64,000 nt of DNA from Prosopocoilus inquinatus (GCA_036172665.1 CM069876.1:6324001-6388000), one strand, 5' to 3'. Counted from the stretch's first letter, positions 12,640 to 33,936 are shown. Made by a program: numbers and translations. The notes: a model not told the origin generated them from the letters alone.

Positions 12640-14084
12640 GTTATATTATCATTAACGTCTTCTATCACTGATCTAAGTTAGAGCGATTATCTTTTGTTTG
12701 TGAGATTTGTCGTTGACTCTGTTGTTGCGTGCGCAAGGAATATTCGTTTAACTTTTTCCTTTTTTCTTTTTTTTAAAGAATCTATTTCCTTCAACTTATC
12801 TTCGCTTTTACGCTTTTTTCATTTTGATTTATTTTTTTTGATTTGGCGAGTTAGGGATTAAGCGTTCGTTTTTTGTTTGCCATAAATCAATATTTTCAGT
12901 TTTTCAGATTTGTTTATTTTTATTTATTGCTTGCGCAAATCATTTTCCATTTCCTTTAACAATATCTTTCGATCGTCCTTTGTTTTTTTTGTTTAATTAC
13001 GTTTTCCTATTTTGTTCTCAACTTATCCAAATCAGGGTTAGTTTCTTTTTTATTTTAAACAATTTTTTTTTGTTTAAATTCAAACGATCGCGTTTTGTTT
13101 CTGAATTGTTTTTTTTTTTTTAATTTTCGAAGAAGAGAATTCCGCCTAAGGAAACCGGGTGATCAACGGAATTCATAATTAGAGAAGGCTGTGATTGGTG
13201 CTATTTTATGCTGTGCGATTGGATGCAATGAGTAATAAATGATAAATTGATAGTTGTCATTTAGAGATTATGCTACTGCCTGCTACACACAATCTTTATT
13301 TTGTTATTTTACAAAATAAAATAACAAAATAGAATATTGAGGGGGTGAGGGGGGGGGGGCGGGGGTCCACAAACCAATCCGTTTATATCAATCATTAAAA
13401 AAATTCACAATTCTGACACTTACAATTTTTAATTTCAGACTGTGTTGCCAAGTTTTTGGAAAATGTCACAGCCTGCTCTAATTATAAATTCCGTTGATCG
13501 CATGCTTCCATTTTTGTCTTCGATTTTTAATTTGATTGAGTTTGAGATTTCTTCTTTTTAATTAAAGCGATCGTCTTTTGTTTCTGATTAATTAATTAAT
13601 TAATTTACTAATCTTTTGTTTGTTTGTTGCTTGCGCAAAGAATATTCCGTGTTTGTTTTTTTTTTTCATTTTTAGGAAGATCGTCCGATCGTCTTTTATT
13701 TGTGCTATTTTATTTCATTTTTAAAAAAATTTTCGATTTTGTATTTGCCTTTGTCCATGTCAGGGTTAGGGGTTTTTTCTACATTTTGACTGATTTTTGT
13801 TGTTTAAGTTTAAGCGATCGCTTTTTTGTTTCTGAAATTTGTTTTTTTTTCTACAAATTTTCGAAAGAGAATCCTTCCCAAGGAAATTCCCATTGTGTCT
13901 TCGATTTTCGTTATATTTGACTGATTTTCTTGTTTTGAATTGTTTGATGATCGTCTTTTGTTTCTGAAATTTGTTTTTGTTCCTTCTTTATTTGCCGCTC
14001 GCGCAAAGAATTTTTGTGTTACTTTTTCCATTTTATTTAGAAACTTGTTCGATTGTCTTTTGTTTTTTCGTTTCTTTTTTTTCT
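12640..14084 (+). repeat. T-rich degenerate tandem-like repeats
   Basis: The phrases GCGATCGTCTTTTGTTTCTG and TGCTTGCGCAAAGAATATT recur in imperfect form, near 12700-12760, 12900-13000, 13080-13110, 13565-13650, 13810-13840 and 13950-14010. Between them lie long T runs. This is the body of the TIR element at 10488-14165. A G-rich tract lies at about 13340-13366. No coding frame is credible. Confidence 0.65.
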
Positions 14085-14165
14085 ATTTACATGCAAAACT
14101 TGAAACCTAAATTCAAAAATTTTTGGTCTATATACGTATCGCGGAGTCGATTCGGGGACAGACTG

Positions 14166-14589
14166 TATAGTTAAATGCAATTCAGAAAGCAATAATTCGC
14201 GAAATGTAAGATGGAATCTGCATTCGGGCAACTCCAACTATTACATCTGAATTAGCTATTAGTACTCGTAACGTTTTACGGCAAATGAGTTAGATAACAT
14301 TCTATAGGGTGACAAAAACGGTCAAAATTAATAATAACTAAAAATTTTGAAAATAGAAGTGACTGTTTCGAGTGCATAGAAAAGAAAACGTTTTTAACCG
14401 CTATTTTGTGTCCGGCTTTGATTTACTAATGCTGGGTAATGGACTAATGTGACTTGATGTCACAAATATTTGTCAAAAATAAAAAAATGTAGTGAAGCTT
14501 GTTTTACCAAATTATAATAAATTTAAGCAAATTCCCATAAAAGGCGTTTACTTTTATGTGCACCTGAAGTTACCTCATACAATAAATTT
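14166..14589. other. No gene seen
   Basis: Short AT-rich interval between two repeats, without any supportable feature. Confidence 0.45.
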
Positions 14590-14672
14590 TACGATGCGGT
14601 GGAGTTCTCGAGGTACATTTTTGCTAATGAGGTTCCAATTAGGACCGAAATAGCTTTACAGAAGTGAGCGTG
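14590..14672 (+). ncRNA. Fragment of hammerhead repeat family
   Basis: Core CTAATGA at 14624-14630, helix II GG(T)TCC/GGACC, then GAAA at 14647-14650. A weak helix III, triplet TTA and helix I TTTTTG/CAGAAG follow. Helix II has changed on both sides relative to the young copies (10.1-11.1 is G-C here, A-T there). The rest of the repeat is missing. Confidence 0.55.
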
Positions 14673-15242
14673 AGAAGTCCATCTCAATCTAATCGTCTTG
14701 CAGCAAGCTTTAAAATATGCGATAGCACGCTAATTGTGTCCGTATTGACCACTTTTTGCGCGATAGCTTATGAGACTAGAGTATGGTTGTTATTCACCAT
14801 TTTTATGATTTATCATTTTAAGGTCAAAACTATGACAGCGCGATGGCGCGACTTAAGCTGTAGACTGCAAACATCATTCAATTCCCGCCTGATTTGTCGC
14901 GTAAGTGACGGCAATTTAGCACAAAGTAACGTAGCTATCTAAATGTTTTAAAACAGAAAATAAGATAAATATTTGCAGAAAGAGATCGTAAATTTTTAAG
15001 AGTAAATAATTGTCTTAAATGAGATATACAACTTGTCACTTACACGGAGAATACAAAATTGGAGACTTTATAATTTTTTTTTCATGTACTTCTAGACCAA
15101 TTTTTATTATTTTAATACTTATTATTAAAAAAAAACAACACTATTTGTCTTAATAATCAGATGCCAATGTTAGCTATGTCTTTATTTTTTATTGAAATGT
15201 GGATGACAATTAATGAATCGGATATACACTTAACTACATATA
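14673..15242. other. No gene recognised
   Basis: A 92-residue open frame at 14664-14942 overlaps the end of the hammerhead fragment and resembles nothing I know. The rest is AT-rich. Confidence 0.4.
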
Positions 15243-17107
15243 CCGGGTGTCTCAAGATGGGCGGCGACCGGCGGTATATAGTTAACCCTAATACCTACAG
15301 CTTCGGGAGAAAAAAAATATGGTTAAAGTGACCAAGAGAAATTCAAAGAAAATATTTTTAAGTATTTGAGTTGACCGCAAGGGCGCGCAATCAATGGGCT
15401 CAACAATAAATATCAATTTTATTAGCAAAAGTCTCAAAATAAGTTGCAACTTTGATAGCGTCATTAGAAAGCTCAATTAATTCTGCAGAACTCTCATTTT
15501 AGACTTGTTATCGTGTCACCGTTAATAAAAGTGGAGGAAACAGTTGAATTATTTCCTTTAAAAATATCATAACTTCGGTACCCTTTATTAGAAATTAACG
15601 AACTTCGGCTCATTTGGAAGGGAATTTTAAGCTGATTTAAAGTTTCCATTCAACGACTACTGCTAATTTGTTATAGAATGGTTAGAGGGCGCTGTTTACG
15701 AAAGAATAGTTTTCACAGTTTTCCAGAAAAAAAAAATGAATGGAAAGGTGTGTTTCTTTTGCAATAGCTGCAAAGCCTATAAAATGGTGAACATTGTGGT
15801 GAAAACCGGAAATGAGTATCTTTTTTCGTTCTCAAGTTATTATCAAATACGTCTACGAATTGATGATATTAGTGGAAGAAGAAAGTTTAAACAAATGTTA
15901 TCGAGTAATACTTTTAATTCTAAGGTTAAATAATACGTACAAAAGTTTTTATTAATGTTAGGACATTATTTAGAAGCATTTAAATGTTTTTCGGAATAGA
16001 GAATATTTAAACATAACAACTAAATAGAAACAAGAATAATTCATACACTAAATAAAAGCAATAAACAATAATCATGCACTGTGACCGACAAAGTTTCACT
16101 GTGCCGCTATACAGTACTTTTTTTAATGTCCGCTTAGAGTTGTGTAGAAGTTATTATTGATATCCTTACGGATGGTAAACGGCTAATCCGAAATGAAAGA
16201 TGGATAATATTTTGAAAACATTTTAGGTGCAGACCTTCAATGATTGTTGATTACAATGTGTTTTATAAATGTTCAAAGTGCTTTCTGTCATTTAACATTT
16301 TATTGTTCGTTACTTTTTTCTCATTTATGTGGTTGTTTGCTGTATTGTTCTTTTATTTAAATATTAGGCTCTAAAAAATAACTGAATGCATTTAAATAGA
16401 TTAATGTCTTTCTATTTACCTCAAAATGAAAAGTGTCAATCGATAGCATTTGTTTGAGCTTTTAGATTAGTTTTTATCTTCGGTTAATAGATTCATTTGG
16501 TAATATTTGGTAATAACTCGAGAACGAAAAAACTTATCAATTTCGGGTTTTCACCAAAATATTCTCCTGATTGAATTATTTGTAATCACTGTAAAAGGAA
16601 TACCCCTTTCCATTTAATTTTTTTTGGGAAACTGAGAAAAAAACTATTACTTTCGTAAATAGCGCCCTCTAACCACTTTATAACAAAGTAGCTGGAGTCG
16701 TTCAATAGAAACATTAAATCAGCATAAAATTCCCTTTCAATCGAGCCGAAGTTCGTTAATTTCTGATAAACAGTACAGAAGTTATGATATTTTTTAAAGT
16801 AAATAATTCAACTCCACCCTTATTAACGGTGATACGATAACAAGTCTAAAATGAAAGTTGTGCAGAATTAATCGAGCTTTCTAATGACGCTATCAAAGCT
16901 GCAACTTATTATGATACTTTTGCTAATAAAATTAATTTTTATTGATAGCCCTATTGATTGTGCCCTCTTGCGGCCAACTCAGATACTTAAAAATATTTTC
17001 TTTGAATTTCTCTTAGCCACATTTACTATAATTTTTTTTTCTCCTGAAGCTGTAGGTATTACGGTGAGCTATATTCCGCCGGTCGCCGCCGATCCTGAGA
17101 CACCCTG
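15243..17107. mobile_element. Fold-back element with arms of about 620 bp (FB2)
   Basis: The left end CCGGGTGTCTCAAGATGGGC and the right end (minus strand CAGGGTGTCTCAGGATCGGC) begin inverted arms. These run to about 15870 on the left and from about 16485 on the right. Shared landmarks include GGCGGCGACCGGCGG, TACCTACAGCTTC, GAGCTTTCTAATGACGC and TTACGAAAG with GAAAA(C/A)TATT. Short frames such as 16884-17123 are mirrored in both arms and are not genes. The central 600 bp is non-coding. The flank is TA on the left and TG on the right. Confidence 0.85.
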
Positions 17108-17583
17108 TGTATTGTTACCTTAGTTTGAAATATGACTATGATTTTTTTGGACACTACTAAAGGTAAATAAATACAGAAAACTGAAATTTAACATTTTTGC
17201 TAATCGTTTATGAAAACTTAATTAAACCTAAAAATTGTAAATTATCGCTCAGGTTACATTACCATGGAATTGCCCTGTTATTATAAGACAAAATATAAAT
17301 GAAGTCCGTTTAAATATACAGGGTAATGGGTAAACGGTGCACCTGAACCAGACTACCTACGATATTTGGTGCTTACAATTATTAATCATATAGGCACATA
17401 GAGGCAAAACCGCAGTTGTCAAAATATTAAAACCAGTTAATGTTAATCTGATTGTGCATTTGGTGCCATTTTTCAGTGTCCGGTTATAGATTAAAAAGAA
17501 TTTTTATATTATTCTAATCGGACGACTACAGTCAAAACATTAAACAATTAAATAATGATTCCGCGCAAAAATTAACTAACAAT
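17108..17583. other. No gene seen
   Basis: AT-rich spacer. One isolated CAGGGT tip occurs near 17319. Nothing else can be supported. Confidence 0.45.
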
Positions 17584-17802
17584 AGGTGTGTACTTTTTGC
17601 CACAAATCTCATCTCAACTCAGATAAACGTCATTTCCTTTGGCATGAACAGTTAGTATGAACTGTGATTTCGATCTGCTACATTGTCACTCGTGCACTCC
17701 TATTGGTTGCCAGGTTGAAATACTCATTCAAACTTACTTGGTGCGAACGGAAGTGACATTTATCGGAGTAGAAGTGAGTTTTGCGGTAAAAAGAACACAC
17801 CT
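17584..17802. mobile_element. Short MITE, about 219 bp
   Basis: AGGTGTGTACTTTTTGCC on the left and AGGTGTGTTCTTTTTACCGC (minus strand) on the right are inverted. Both continue through a GATAAA(C/T)GTCA(T/C)TTCC block. A diverged partial copy lies at about 1289-1400. Non-coding. Confidence 0.75.
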
Positions 17803-19580
17803 AATATAAAACTGATATCCAATAGTGACGTCAGAAATAAGTATTGCTTTATTACTTTGCTTCGAGGTGAACTACATATTGGCGTACCTATCTAGGGCCA
17901 GTTGCACTAAGGTGTTTTAACCGACGTTCAACTGATGATGGTGTAACATAAGATTCAATAAATATTCAACTCTCGGGCGGTCATGGTGTCTCTCAGGTCC
18001 ACTTGTACAGGGTGGCCCAACGATTCGTATTTCTTCTGTGAGGCCTATAGGAAAAAGATTAGGAGAAAAATCGATAATATTAGACAATACGCGGCATATT
18101 GTAAAATTATTTTACGGTATAAAGATATATTGATTTCATTGAACTATGTTCGTAAAATAAATTTTGTTCTTGAAGAATTCTCATGGTCCGCTACCATGCT
18201 TTCATTGGTCGTGTTTTTTTCAACTGACCGACAAGCTCTGTGCTGATCTGATCAGAACGAAAAACTAAACTGAGTTTTTTTCGAAACCAGGAGTAGCTAC
18301 TCGTGACTGATCCGCGTTACTTTGCCCTTGCCCCTCGAGCACCGATAATTTCCTGGATCGCTTCAGGTGTAGTTAAAATATAGAGGTTATGTTTACGTTA
18401 TTTTAATTAAAATTATTTAATTTCCAATTGTGGAACTGCAAGCCATGTGTTAATTCCTCTTCAAAATGTTAAGCATTAAAAGTAACAATTGTATATATTT
18501 AATTTTCTTCAAATAATGAATTTCTCACAAGCCATTTGAATTGAGGTTATATGATCTATGATCATCTGATCAGAAAAATTTTCTTTTTTTTTTTTTTGAA
18601 AGAAACGTAATTTGCAACTGGATCTGGATTGAAACAGTTTAGTTCAAGTGCAGTTCAGATAAGTTACATTTTCCAAAGAACACGACTATTGTTTGCACTG
18701 TTTGTTGGTAAAACAGGGTTAACTAAAAAAACGTTTCTGAACGCATTAGCATTAGCGCACCGCTGTTTCACCGGTTTAAAGTTGCGTGTCAGAAATGTTT
18801 TTAAGCCACTAGTGTGCATGAAATGGTAGTATTATTTATATCTGTGTATGTTATGTAAGTTTTTGTTAAAATATATGTTGAATGAAAAAGTACTTGTTTA
18901 ATTGAGTAGGTCACAGTATCTGGGATCCTTATTTCTGCAAGGTTGTAGACCTCCTGGCACTGGTACAGTGAAGATTACCGGCAACTCCCTATCACGAATG
19001 TCTTAAGGTACATTTTCAAGCATTCGTCGCACAGAAGTAATTTTTATTATTCTAGGAATAATTAATAATACCAATAATTTACAATCACTAATATCATTAC
19101 TTTATCAGTTTTTTAAAAAGAGAAATAATGTAACAATAAATCTAGAAAAAAATAAAAGAAAATCGGAAACGGATTGTTTAATAATTACGTAATCAACACT
19201 TGACACATGAAAGTTCGCTTGTTTATTTACTTGGGTTATGTTGAATGCGTCCTACAATTAACATTAATTTGAAGCTTTGAAACATACTTTCTTGGTTTCT
19301 TCTGTTACATATTTATTTTGAAGGTTTGTACTAATTATAAATCATTACTACTTTTGTTTTCTTAAGAGATTTAAAGCAAAATGCTTTTAAATGTCATAGT
19401 TCCTATTGAGTTATTTTCTTTGTTTTAATACAAATTAATTACACTTTCAACATTTATGTTCGTGTTTGTTCGTAGTGTTTAATAGCTTTTTAATCAGAAA
19501 TTTTCCTTAGCTTTAAATTAAACTGAGAATTAGCTGCCAAAAACTGCCAACGCCTGAAATAAATCATTTTTTTAGGAATA
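17803..19580. other. No gene recognised
   Basis: An isolated ACAGGGTGGCCCAACGATTC tip at about 18007 suggests a truncated TIR element. An 87-residue frame at 17983-18246 overlaps it and is not recognised. The remaining DNA is AT-rich. Confidence 0.45.
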
Positions 19581-21109
19581 ATGTCCATATCGAAGCGAGA
19601 ATTGTTCGACATTTGGCGTCAACAAAGTATACCAAGATTTAAGAACATCTCGGTTTTGACCTACGTTTTAAATAAATTTGATTTAGAGGAGACGGAAAAT
19701 AAGGACAAATATTCCAAAACTAAAGAAATGGTGGATAGTTTTAATAGCAAAGTCGCGGGACGACGAGATGCTGCTAAAATGGTGCAAGAAATCTCAGACT
19801 ATTCACCCACTAGAGCAACTAAAATAAAAAAAGGTTTACAACGACCAAGTTTTATTAGATACACTCCAGAAGAAACCCTGGCATTGTATGTTGGTGGTCA
19901 ATATACCAAGAACTCATATATACTAATGCAGTCTGGAGCTAAAGCTATAAATGCAAATATTTATCCTAATTACAATATTCTATTAGAGGCAAAGAAAGAA
20001 TGTTATCCAGAGGAAGAATACATCTTTGGGTCCGATATATCAGCACAAGTTAAATTACAAGCACTCGTCGATCATACGTCAACTAGAATTATAAAAATGC
20101 AAAAGACATATTTGCTTTAGGAATGCCAAAGGTGTCACAAGTGAGTATTTTTCTTTATAAATGGGGATGTGATGGCAATACTGGACAGTCCACCTACAAA
20201 CAAAGATTTAGCTACGAGGGAAGTGAGTTCAAAAGTGATACGAATTTGTTTGCTGTATGTATTATTCCGCTGCAAGTTCGTACAGCAAAACCCGCGTCCA
20301 TCATCCACAAGGTACTGCAGACCCATCAAGCTAATTTTTGAAAAAGAAACAGCAGAATTAGTAAAAAAAGAAATTAAAAATATTGAAAACCAGATAGAAA
20401 ATCTCGAGCCTACAAACTGTGCTTTACTAAACAGCGAAGTACTTGTTAAACATGAATTAAAGATGACTATGATTGATGGAAAGACATTTGGAATTGTAAG
20501 CGATTCTACACAAACATGTGGCATTTGGAGAGCAACTCCCAAAATAATGAACAGTGAGCGGCGGAATTGAGGTTTTTAATGACGAATGCAGGCAATTTGC
20601 ATTGCCAGAGACCTTATAAGTCGTTGAATGAATGTATATATAATATAAAATAAATTTGCTTACAAGATTCCATAATATAATACTTTTAATATAATAATTA
20701 CGGTTTGAATAACCTTAAGTAAAACCTCAGGTCATCCGCTCCTTGATAATGAATCATCTTGACAAAATTTGGAATCTTAATCCCCAATCTCGTTTATCTG
20801 ACAATGGAATTTCGAATCTGCATGCGTGCATTAGGTGCCTAGAATGCTGGTTGCATATCTCTTATCGACTCGAATTAAAAAAATGGCAAATTCGCGAAAT
20901 AAATGAAAAAGAAGAGGTCAAGAAAAGGAAGACAGAAATAATTAATAGATTAAAAACTGTAATGAATGTCCTGATTGGTATCCCTAAACCTGGTTTTGGA
21001 ACGATTAATGATGGGGACACTGCCCGAAGGTTTTTGAAAACGTTCATTCAAGAAACCGTTAATGAAAGAGGTCTTGCAATTGCTAAAGGAACCACAATTA
21101 ATGACTGAT
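19581..21109 (+). pseudogene. RAG1/Transib-like transposase remnant
   Basis: Three open blocks read as one decayed protein. The first (19581-20120, 179 residues, starts MSISKRELFDIWRQQS) carries a LYVGGQYTKNSY motif. The second lies in two frames at 20123-20570 with KWGCDGNTGQSTYKQ, QNPRPSSTRYCRPIK and MIDGKTFG. The third (20743-21108) has HACIRCLECWLHISYRLELK and PKPGFGTINDGDTARRFL. The order of motifs resembles the RAG1 core: CDGMGD region, a Cys-Pro-rich strand, the LHCDIGNA helix and NGNFARKLM. From this I infer a RAG1/Transib-type DDE transposase. The position matching RAG1's second catalytic Asp is not Asp here, and the C-terminal part with the Glu is absent. Frame breaks near 20120 and 20270 and a gap of about 150 bp show it is dead. 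Other identities are possible. Confidence 0.5.
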
Positions 21110-21469
21110 TCGTTACCGCCTACTGTCGATATTCAGTAACGTTTTTCAGTTGACTAGTTTTATGCTTATGTTACAAATTTCTTGTTTATGCTGTTAATTT
21201 ATTATTATCTTTTAAATAAAAAACAGCAGTAAGGTCTCTAAATTAAATTAGTTATAAGTTCAATTGAGGAAACAATTACGATTATTTTAAAGTAAAACAT
21301 TTGATGCTGCTATATATTATTTCCTAGAACAATAAAAATGACCTCTGTGCGTCGTGCGTCCTCAATTGTTATTGGTTCATTTTGAATATTTTTCGCCACC
21401 GCCAAGAGATTTATAGCGCTCTACCAATAACAAATTGACGACGGAACGAGGCACGACGGATGCATGGAA

Positions 21470-21833
21470 ACGTACCTTTACTCGTCTGCGACTTCACTGT
21501 ATGAAAGAAGACAGAGCGGAGACCTAATCGAAGTGTACAAAATCTTGACAGGGGCTTACGATTGTGTTTTGAACTAAATATTAAAAAAAAAACCGTAACA
21601 CCCATTTAAGAGGCCACGAGTAGAAGATCACTCAAGAAGAGAGATGGACCTCCAATCCCAGAAAACATTTCTTCGGTAATAGACTTGTAGCAGATTGGAA
21701 CAAGTTACTTTCCGGTTATGTAATTACCTCAGCAATGTTGGGCGAATTCAAGCGCAAGGTGGGCAAATGTCGCTTCCCCGAAATCTATGGCAAACAACAT
21801 CTATACGATAAATTAAATAAAAAGCTGAACTGA
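21470..21833 (+). pseudogene. C-terminal end of a non-LTR reverse transcriptase
   Basis: The translated stretch YERRQSGDLIEVYKILTGAY, after a frame change RPRVEDHSRREM, and then NRLVADWNKLLSGYV and LGEFKRKVGK correspond to the conserved tail of many CR1/Jockey-like reverse transcriptases. These commonly read RGDLIE.FKILTG, LRGH and NRVV..WN.LP. The frame ends with TGA at 21831-21833. Only the last hundred or so residues remain, with frameshifts and a stop near 21573, so it is a 5'-truncated dead copy. Confidence 0.7.
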
Positions 21834-22329
21834 ACAACTCCTGAAGTTATTTCCTATAGGACCCCCAGCTGAACTATTTCTACAACGAAAAACTCGAACG
21901 ATGCGATGTACTATTTAATGTTCAATATAAACATCCTGTATTTTTGCAGCCAAAAATTTTGGGAAGGTCAAGGTTAATTCTTGTTACAAGTTTTTTGGAG
22001 TGCATTTATTTTGAACTGAAACACGACTGTGCTTTTGCCATAGCGATATTTTCAAGTGTTTAAGAGTAAGATCCTTCAAGAAACAGAAAAGGGAAAAAAT
22101 TAGATTAAGACAATTAAAAGCAAATAACACTTACGCCTAGGAAGCAGCACATGTTTGCTGTCCTATGGTTACGATGTAAAGTGACTACAGAAATAAAGAT
22201 CGAACGTTCGGTCTATAATTCTGCAGTCACTCTACACCGTGATTTTCCAAATGAAGTTGCAATCTCAAACGTATCAAATAAAAAAATGTAAATACAATTT
22301 AATCGTCTTTGTGGAGCAAGAAATCGAGA
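21834..22329. other. No gene seen
   Basis: AT-rich spacer between two retroelement fragments. Nothing else supported. Confidence 0.45.
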
Positions 22330-22580
22330 ATTTAAGCTTCAAGCACCTCTTTATGGAAGAGATTATCGTAATCCAAATAAACTAGGTTGGCTACCTGGTA
22401 AAGTTATTAAGAGGACAGGAAAGGTATTGTATGAAGTACACCTTGAACCATGTAGTACGTGTTGCAAAATCAACTTAGAAAACGTCTAGATAAGTTAGAA
22501 GTACGTGTACGTCGCGATCTACCAGAAGAAGTTTGCCGTGAACTTCAAAATTTCTCACATTTCGTGATTCCTATCTGCTG
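22330..22580 (+). pseudogene. Ty3/gypsy integrase C-terminal fragment
   Basis: The frame from 22330 reads LYGRDYRNPNKLGWLPGKVI followed by KRTGKVLYEVHLE. This is the pattern of the C-terminal domain of metazoan Ty3/gypsy integrases (RDYR..., W..G.I..R.G...Y.V). After a frame change it continues NQLRKRLDKLEVRVRRDLPE to about 22580. No other pol domains are adjacent, so it is an isolated fragment. The degraded gypsy element at 26.6-27.7 kb could be the same family, but there is no overlap to test this. Confidence 0.65.
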
Positions 22581-23371
22581 AAACTTTAAAAAATTCTATT
22601 TCCGCTGAACCAGATCATGCGACGAAACCTTCTCTCCTATTGTTCCCTAACCGAAACCTAAAATTCTGCGATATTCTTCACGATTCAAGAAGCCTGTTTG
22701 TCGTTACACATCGCAGCTGATTTCATCACGAAGAAACAAAACTTAAAAATAAATATCTAATTTCTTTTTGCAGGGAAAATGTTAATGTGACCGTGCGTCC
22801 CGTTTTTGAAGACGGTGTCCCGTTGTCGCTGAGAGATCACTGGGGACGCAAAAAAGTCCCGTTTTGAAAGTCTTAACCGTAAATGTCCTATTATAGAGAA
22901 CTTAGTTGTAATTGAACGATTTTCAGTTTCATCTAGTATCTAGTGATGCCAAACTTATTTTTAAACAGTAGGTCAACTTTTTTTTCAAATTCCTGCTAGA
23001 TGTCAGTTTCATCATCATGTTAAGGTCACTAAACCAACACACTTACGTGTTCAGGTAACGCCATTCGATTCCCATACTGAGTTTATTGTGTAACAAAGAT
23101 AACAAATACAAATGTCACAAGAGCAACAAGAAAATCAACAGTTTTAGAGAAGTCTGTTTACTACGATGGTAGTAGTTTTATTGTACACAGCAATAGTAAA
23201 CAGCAAGAGTCACTTTGAATTACAAACTTTCGACTATGTTTTTTTAACCCTAGATAAGATTATTATGCGACAAAGATAGATAGAAAAAATCACTAATGTC
23301 GCTACCTGTACACAAAGTATATAGATTTAGAACTTTACATTGTGTTAAAGACCCTCCTCTATTTAAAAAAA
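22581..23371. other. No gene recognised
   Basis: A stretch at 22790-22880 contains CCCGTTTTTGAAGACGGTGTCCCG with inverted GTCCCGTTTTGAAAG, possibly a repeat edge. No coding feature. Confidence 0.45.
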
Positions 23372-23670
23372 AAGTCCCGTCAGTGTCAAATTGACACTAT
23401 CTTCTAATCTTGCTTGCTCTTTCAAAGTCAAGTTTTAGCAAAAAAAAAGTCCCACCTGTGTTAAGTTGGTAATATTACCTAACCTTGCTTGTAGATACCT
23501 GCTTGTTATTCCGGCAACAGGCAGACATGGATTTATTAGAATACGTTGGATTTGTGATTATCTGTATTTATATTTCGCCTATTTAACTTCCTCTTTTTTC
23601 CTTTTTTGTGATTTTAGCAAAAGAAAAGTCCCGTCAGTGTTAAGTTGACAATATTACCTAACCTTGCTTA
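23372..23670 (+). repeat. Three copies of a short direct repeat
   Basis: The phrase AAGTCCC(G/A)(T/C)C(A/T)GTGT(T/C)AA, continuing to AACCTTGCTT or a close variant, occurs at about 23372, 23449 and 23626. Between copies two and three lies about 130 bp of unrelated sequence. The role is unknown. Confidence 0.65.
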
Positions 23671-24482
23671 ATTATTTTCAATGTTAAATTCAAATGTTGG
23701 CGCCAATTGCACTTCAATTCTTTCTTATGATTGGTTGAAGGACATTTTGCTGAAATATGGAGGAACCAATTAGAAATACACGCCATTCTACCAGACTCTT
23801 ACTAAAAAGTCTCTACATCATGTCAGCTTCAAATCCACTGTTTTTTTTTGACACAAAGAGCTTTTGAGCGCCAATTATTATCCATGATATTTTTGTTTCG
23901 TAAACTGAAACATAATTGTGAAATTCTACTTACTTTTTATATCATATGAAAAGGACATACCATGGCAAAATGTACGTCATTTCTTGAAACTTTCTCTGCT
24001 GAGAATGATGACTAATATACTTCGGGAGTTTTTGTATTTTTTATCGAATTTTGATGATTTTTCAAGGTCGTCCCGTTTTTGCATAAAAAATAAATGCTCA
24101 CTTTATGTATACCAATTAAAAATTATGTCTAGTATCATTGTCACAGTCATATTTCTCTTCATGGCATTCCCAAAGGCTTCACAGAAGAAATACACATCGT
24201 TGGGACACCTTTTACAAACCTCTGGTCTAGTCAACTTCTCGCAGTGTTGTCACATCGACACTGAACATGGAAATAGAGAAATAGAAATAGTGTTCAAATC
24301 GAATGGAACGACCAGGACGTAACTTGAACAAGTTTCTTTTTTTTTAATTTCACAATTGGATTTGAATTTTTGACTTTTACGTAATAATGTCATGTTATTA
24401 TAGTAATTACCGCATTTAACATTTCATAACCATATCGTATATTTTTTTTCAAAATGCTAATAAATAATTGGTCTTCATTTAC
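23671..24482. other. No gene recognised
   Basis: A 134-residue open frame at 23918-24322 on the plus strand has no recognisable domain and atypical low-complexity composition. I do not call it a gene. Confidence 0.4.
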
Positions 24483-24631
24483 CGGTCATATTCTCATCTC
24501 GGTCGAGTCGTCTCTAATTAAAGGTGATTAAAATAAACGATATAGCGATATATTCGAATTTAATGAGTAAGAGAATGAGAGAGAATTTAATCACGGCATT
24601 GCTAAATTAAAGATGAGGTGAGAATACGGGC
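24483..24631. mobile_element. Small hairpin MITE candidate, about 150 bp
   Basis: CGGTCATATTCTCATCTCGG on the left pairs with the complement of GATGAGGTGAGAATACGGG on the right. The intervening 110 bp is AT-rich. Target duplication not determined. Confidence 0.5.
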
Positions 24632-24743
24632 CAATCACGCTTGCTACTTTATAAATCTTTAGCTCCTTTTTATTTTAACATTTACAAAATTTATTAGCTC
24701 TCTTAATTTTCGTGAATTCATACTGTTTTTGAAACTTTTAAAT

Positions 24744-24749
24744 TTTATT
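24744..24749 (-). terminator. Probable poly(A) signal of the Phyhd1-like gene
   Basis: AATAAA on the minus strand, about 55 nt downstream of the stop codon at 24802-24804. It is the first canonical signal after the stop. Confidence 0.55.
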
Positions 24750-24801
24750 TTCGCAATCAAAATAGAAAAGTGTTTCCTTCATCTTACAAATTTTTGTTAT
24801 T

Positions 24802-33936
<9,135 letters not shown>

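Larger units (their letters stand above)
10488..14165. mobile_element. TIR element with T-rich body, interrupted by Tc1
   Basis: The left end is CAGTCTATCTCTGGATCGAC at 10488. The right end reads CAGTCTGTCCCCGAATCGAC on the minus strand at 14165. Both are flanked by TA. After the DD36E transposon (10521-12270) is set aside, the left end continues with ATAGACCGAAAATGTTTGAA (12275 onward). This matches the right end's minus-strand ATAGACCAAAAATTTTTGAA, giving TIRs of about 85 bp. The body is pyrimidine-rich and non-coding. Confidence 0.75.

Noticed and set aside
15288..17123. Mirror-image short frames at 15288-15476 and 16884-17123
   Set aside because: They are the two arms of a fold-back element; the similarity reflects the inverted repeat, not a gene pair.
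23918..24322. 134-codon plus-strand frame
   Set aside because: Low-complexity hydrophobic composition, no family resemblance, no splice or promoter support.
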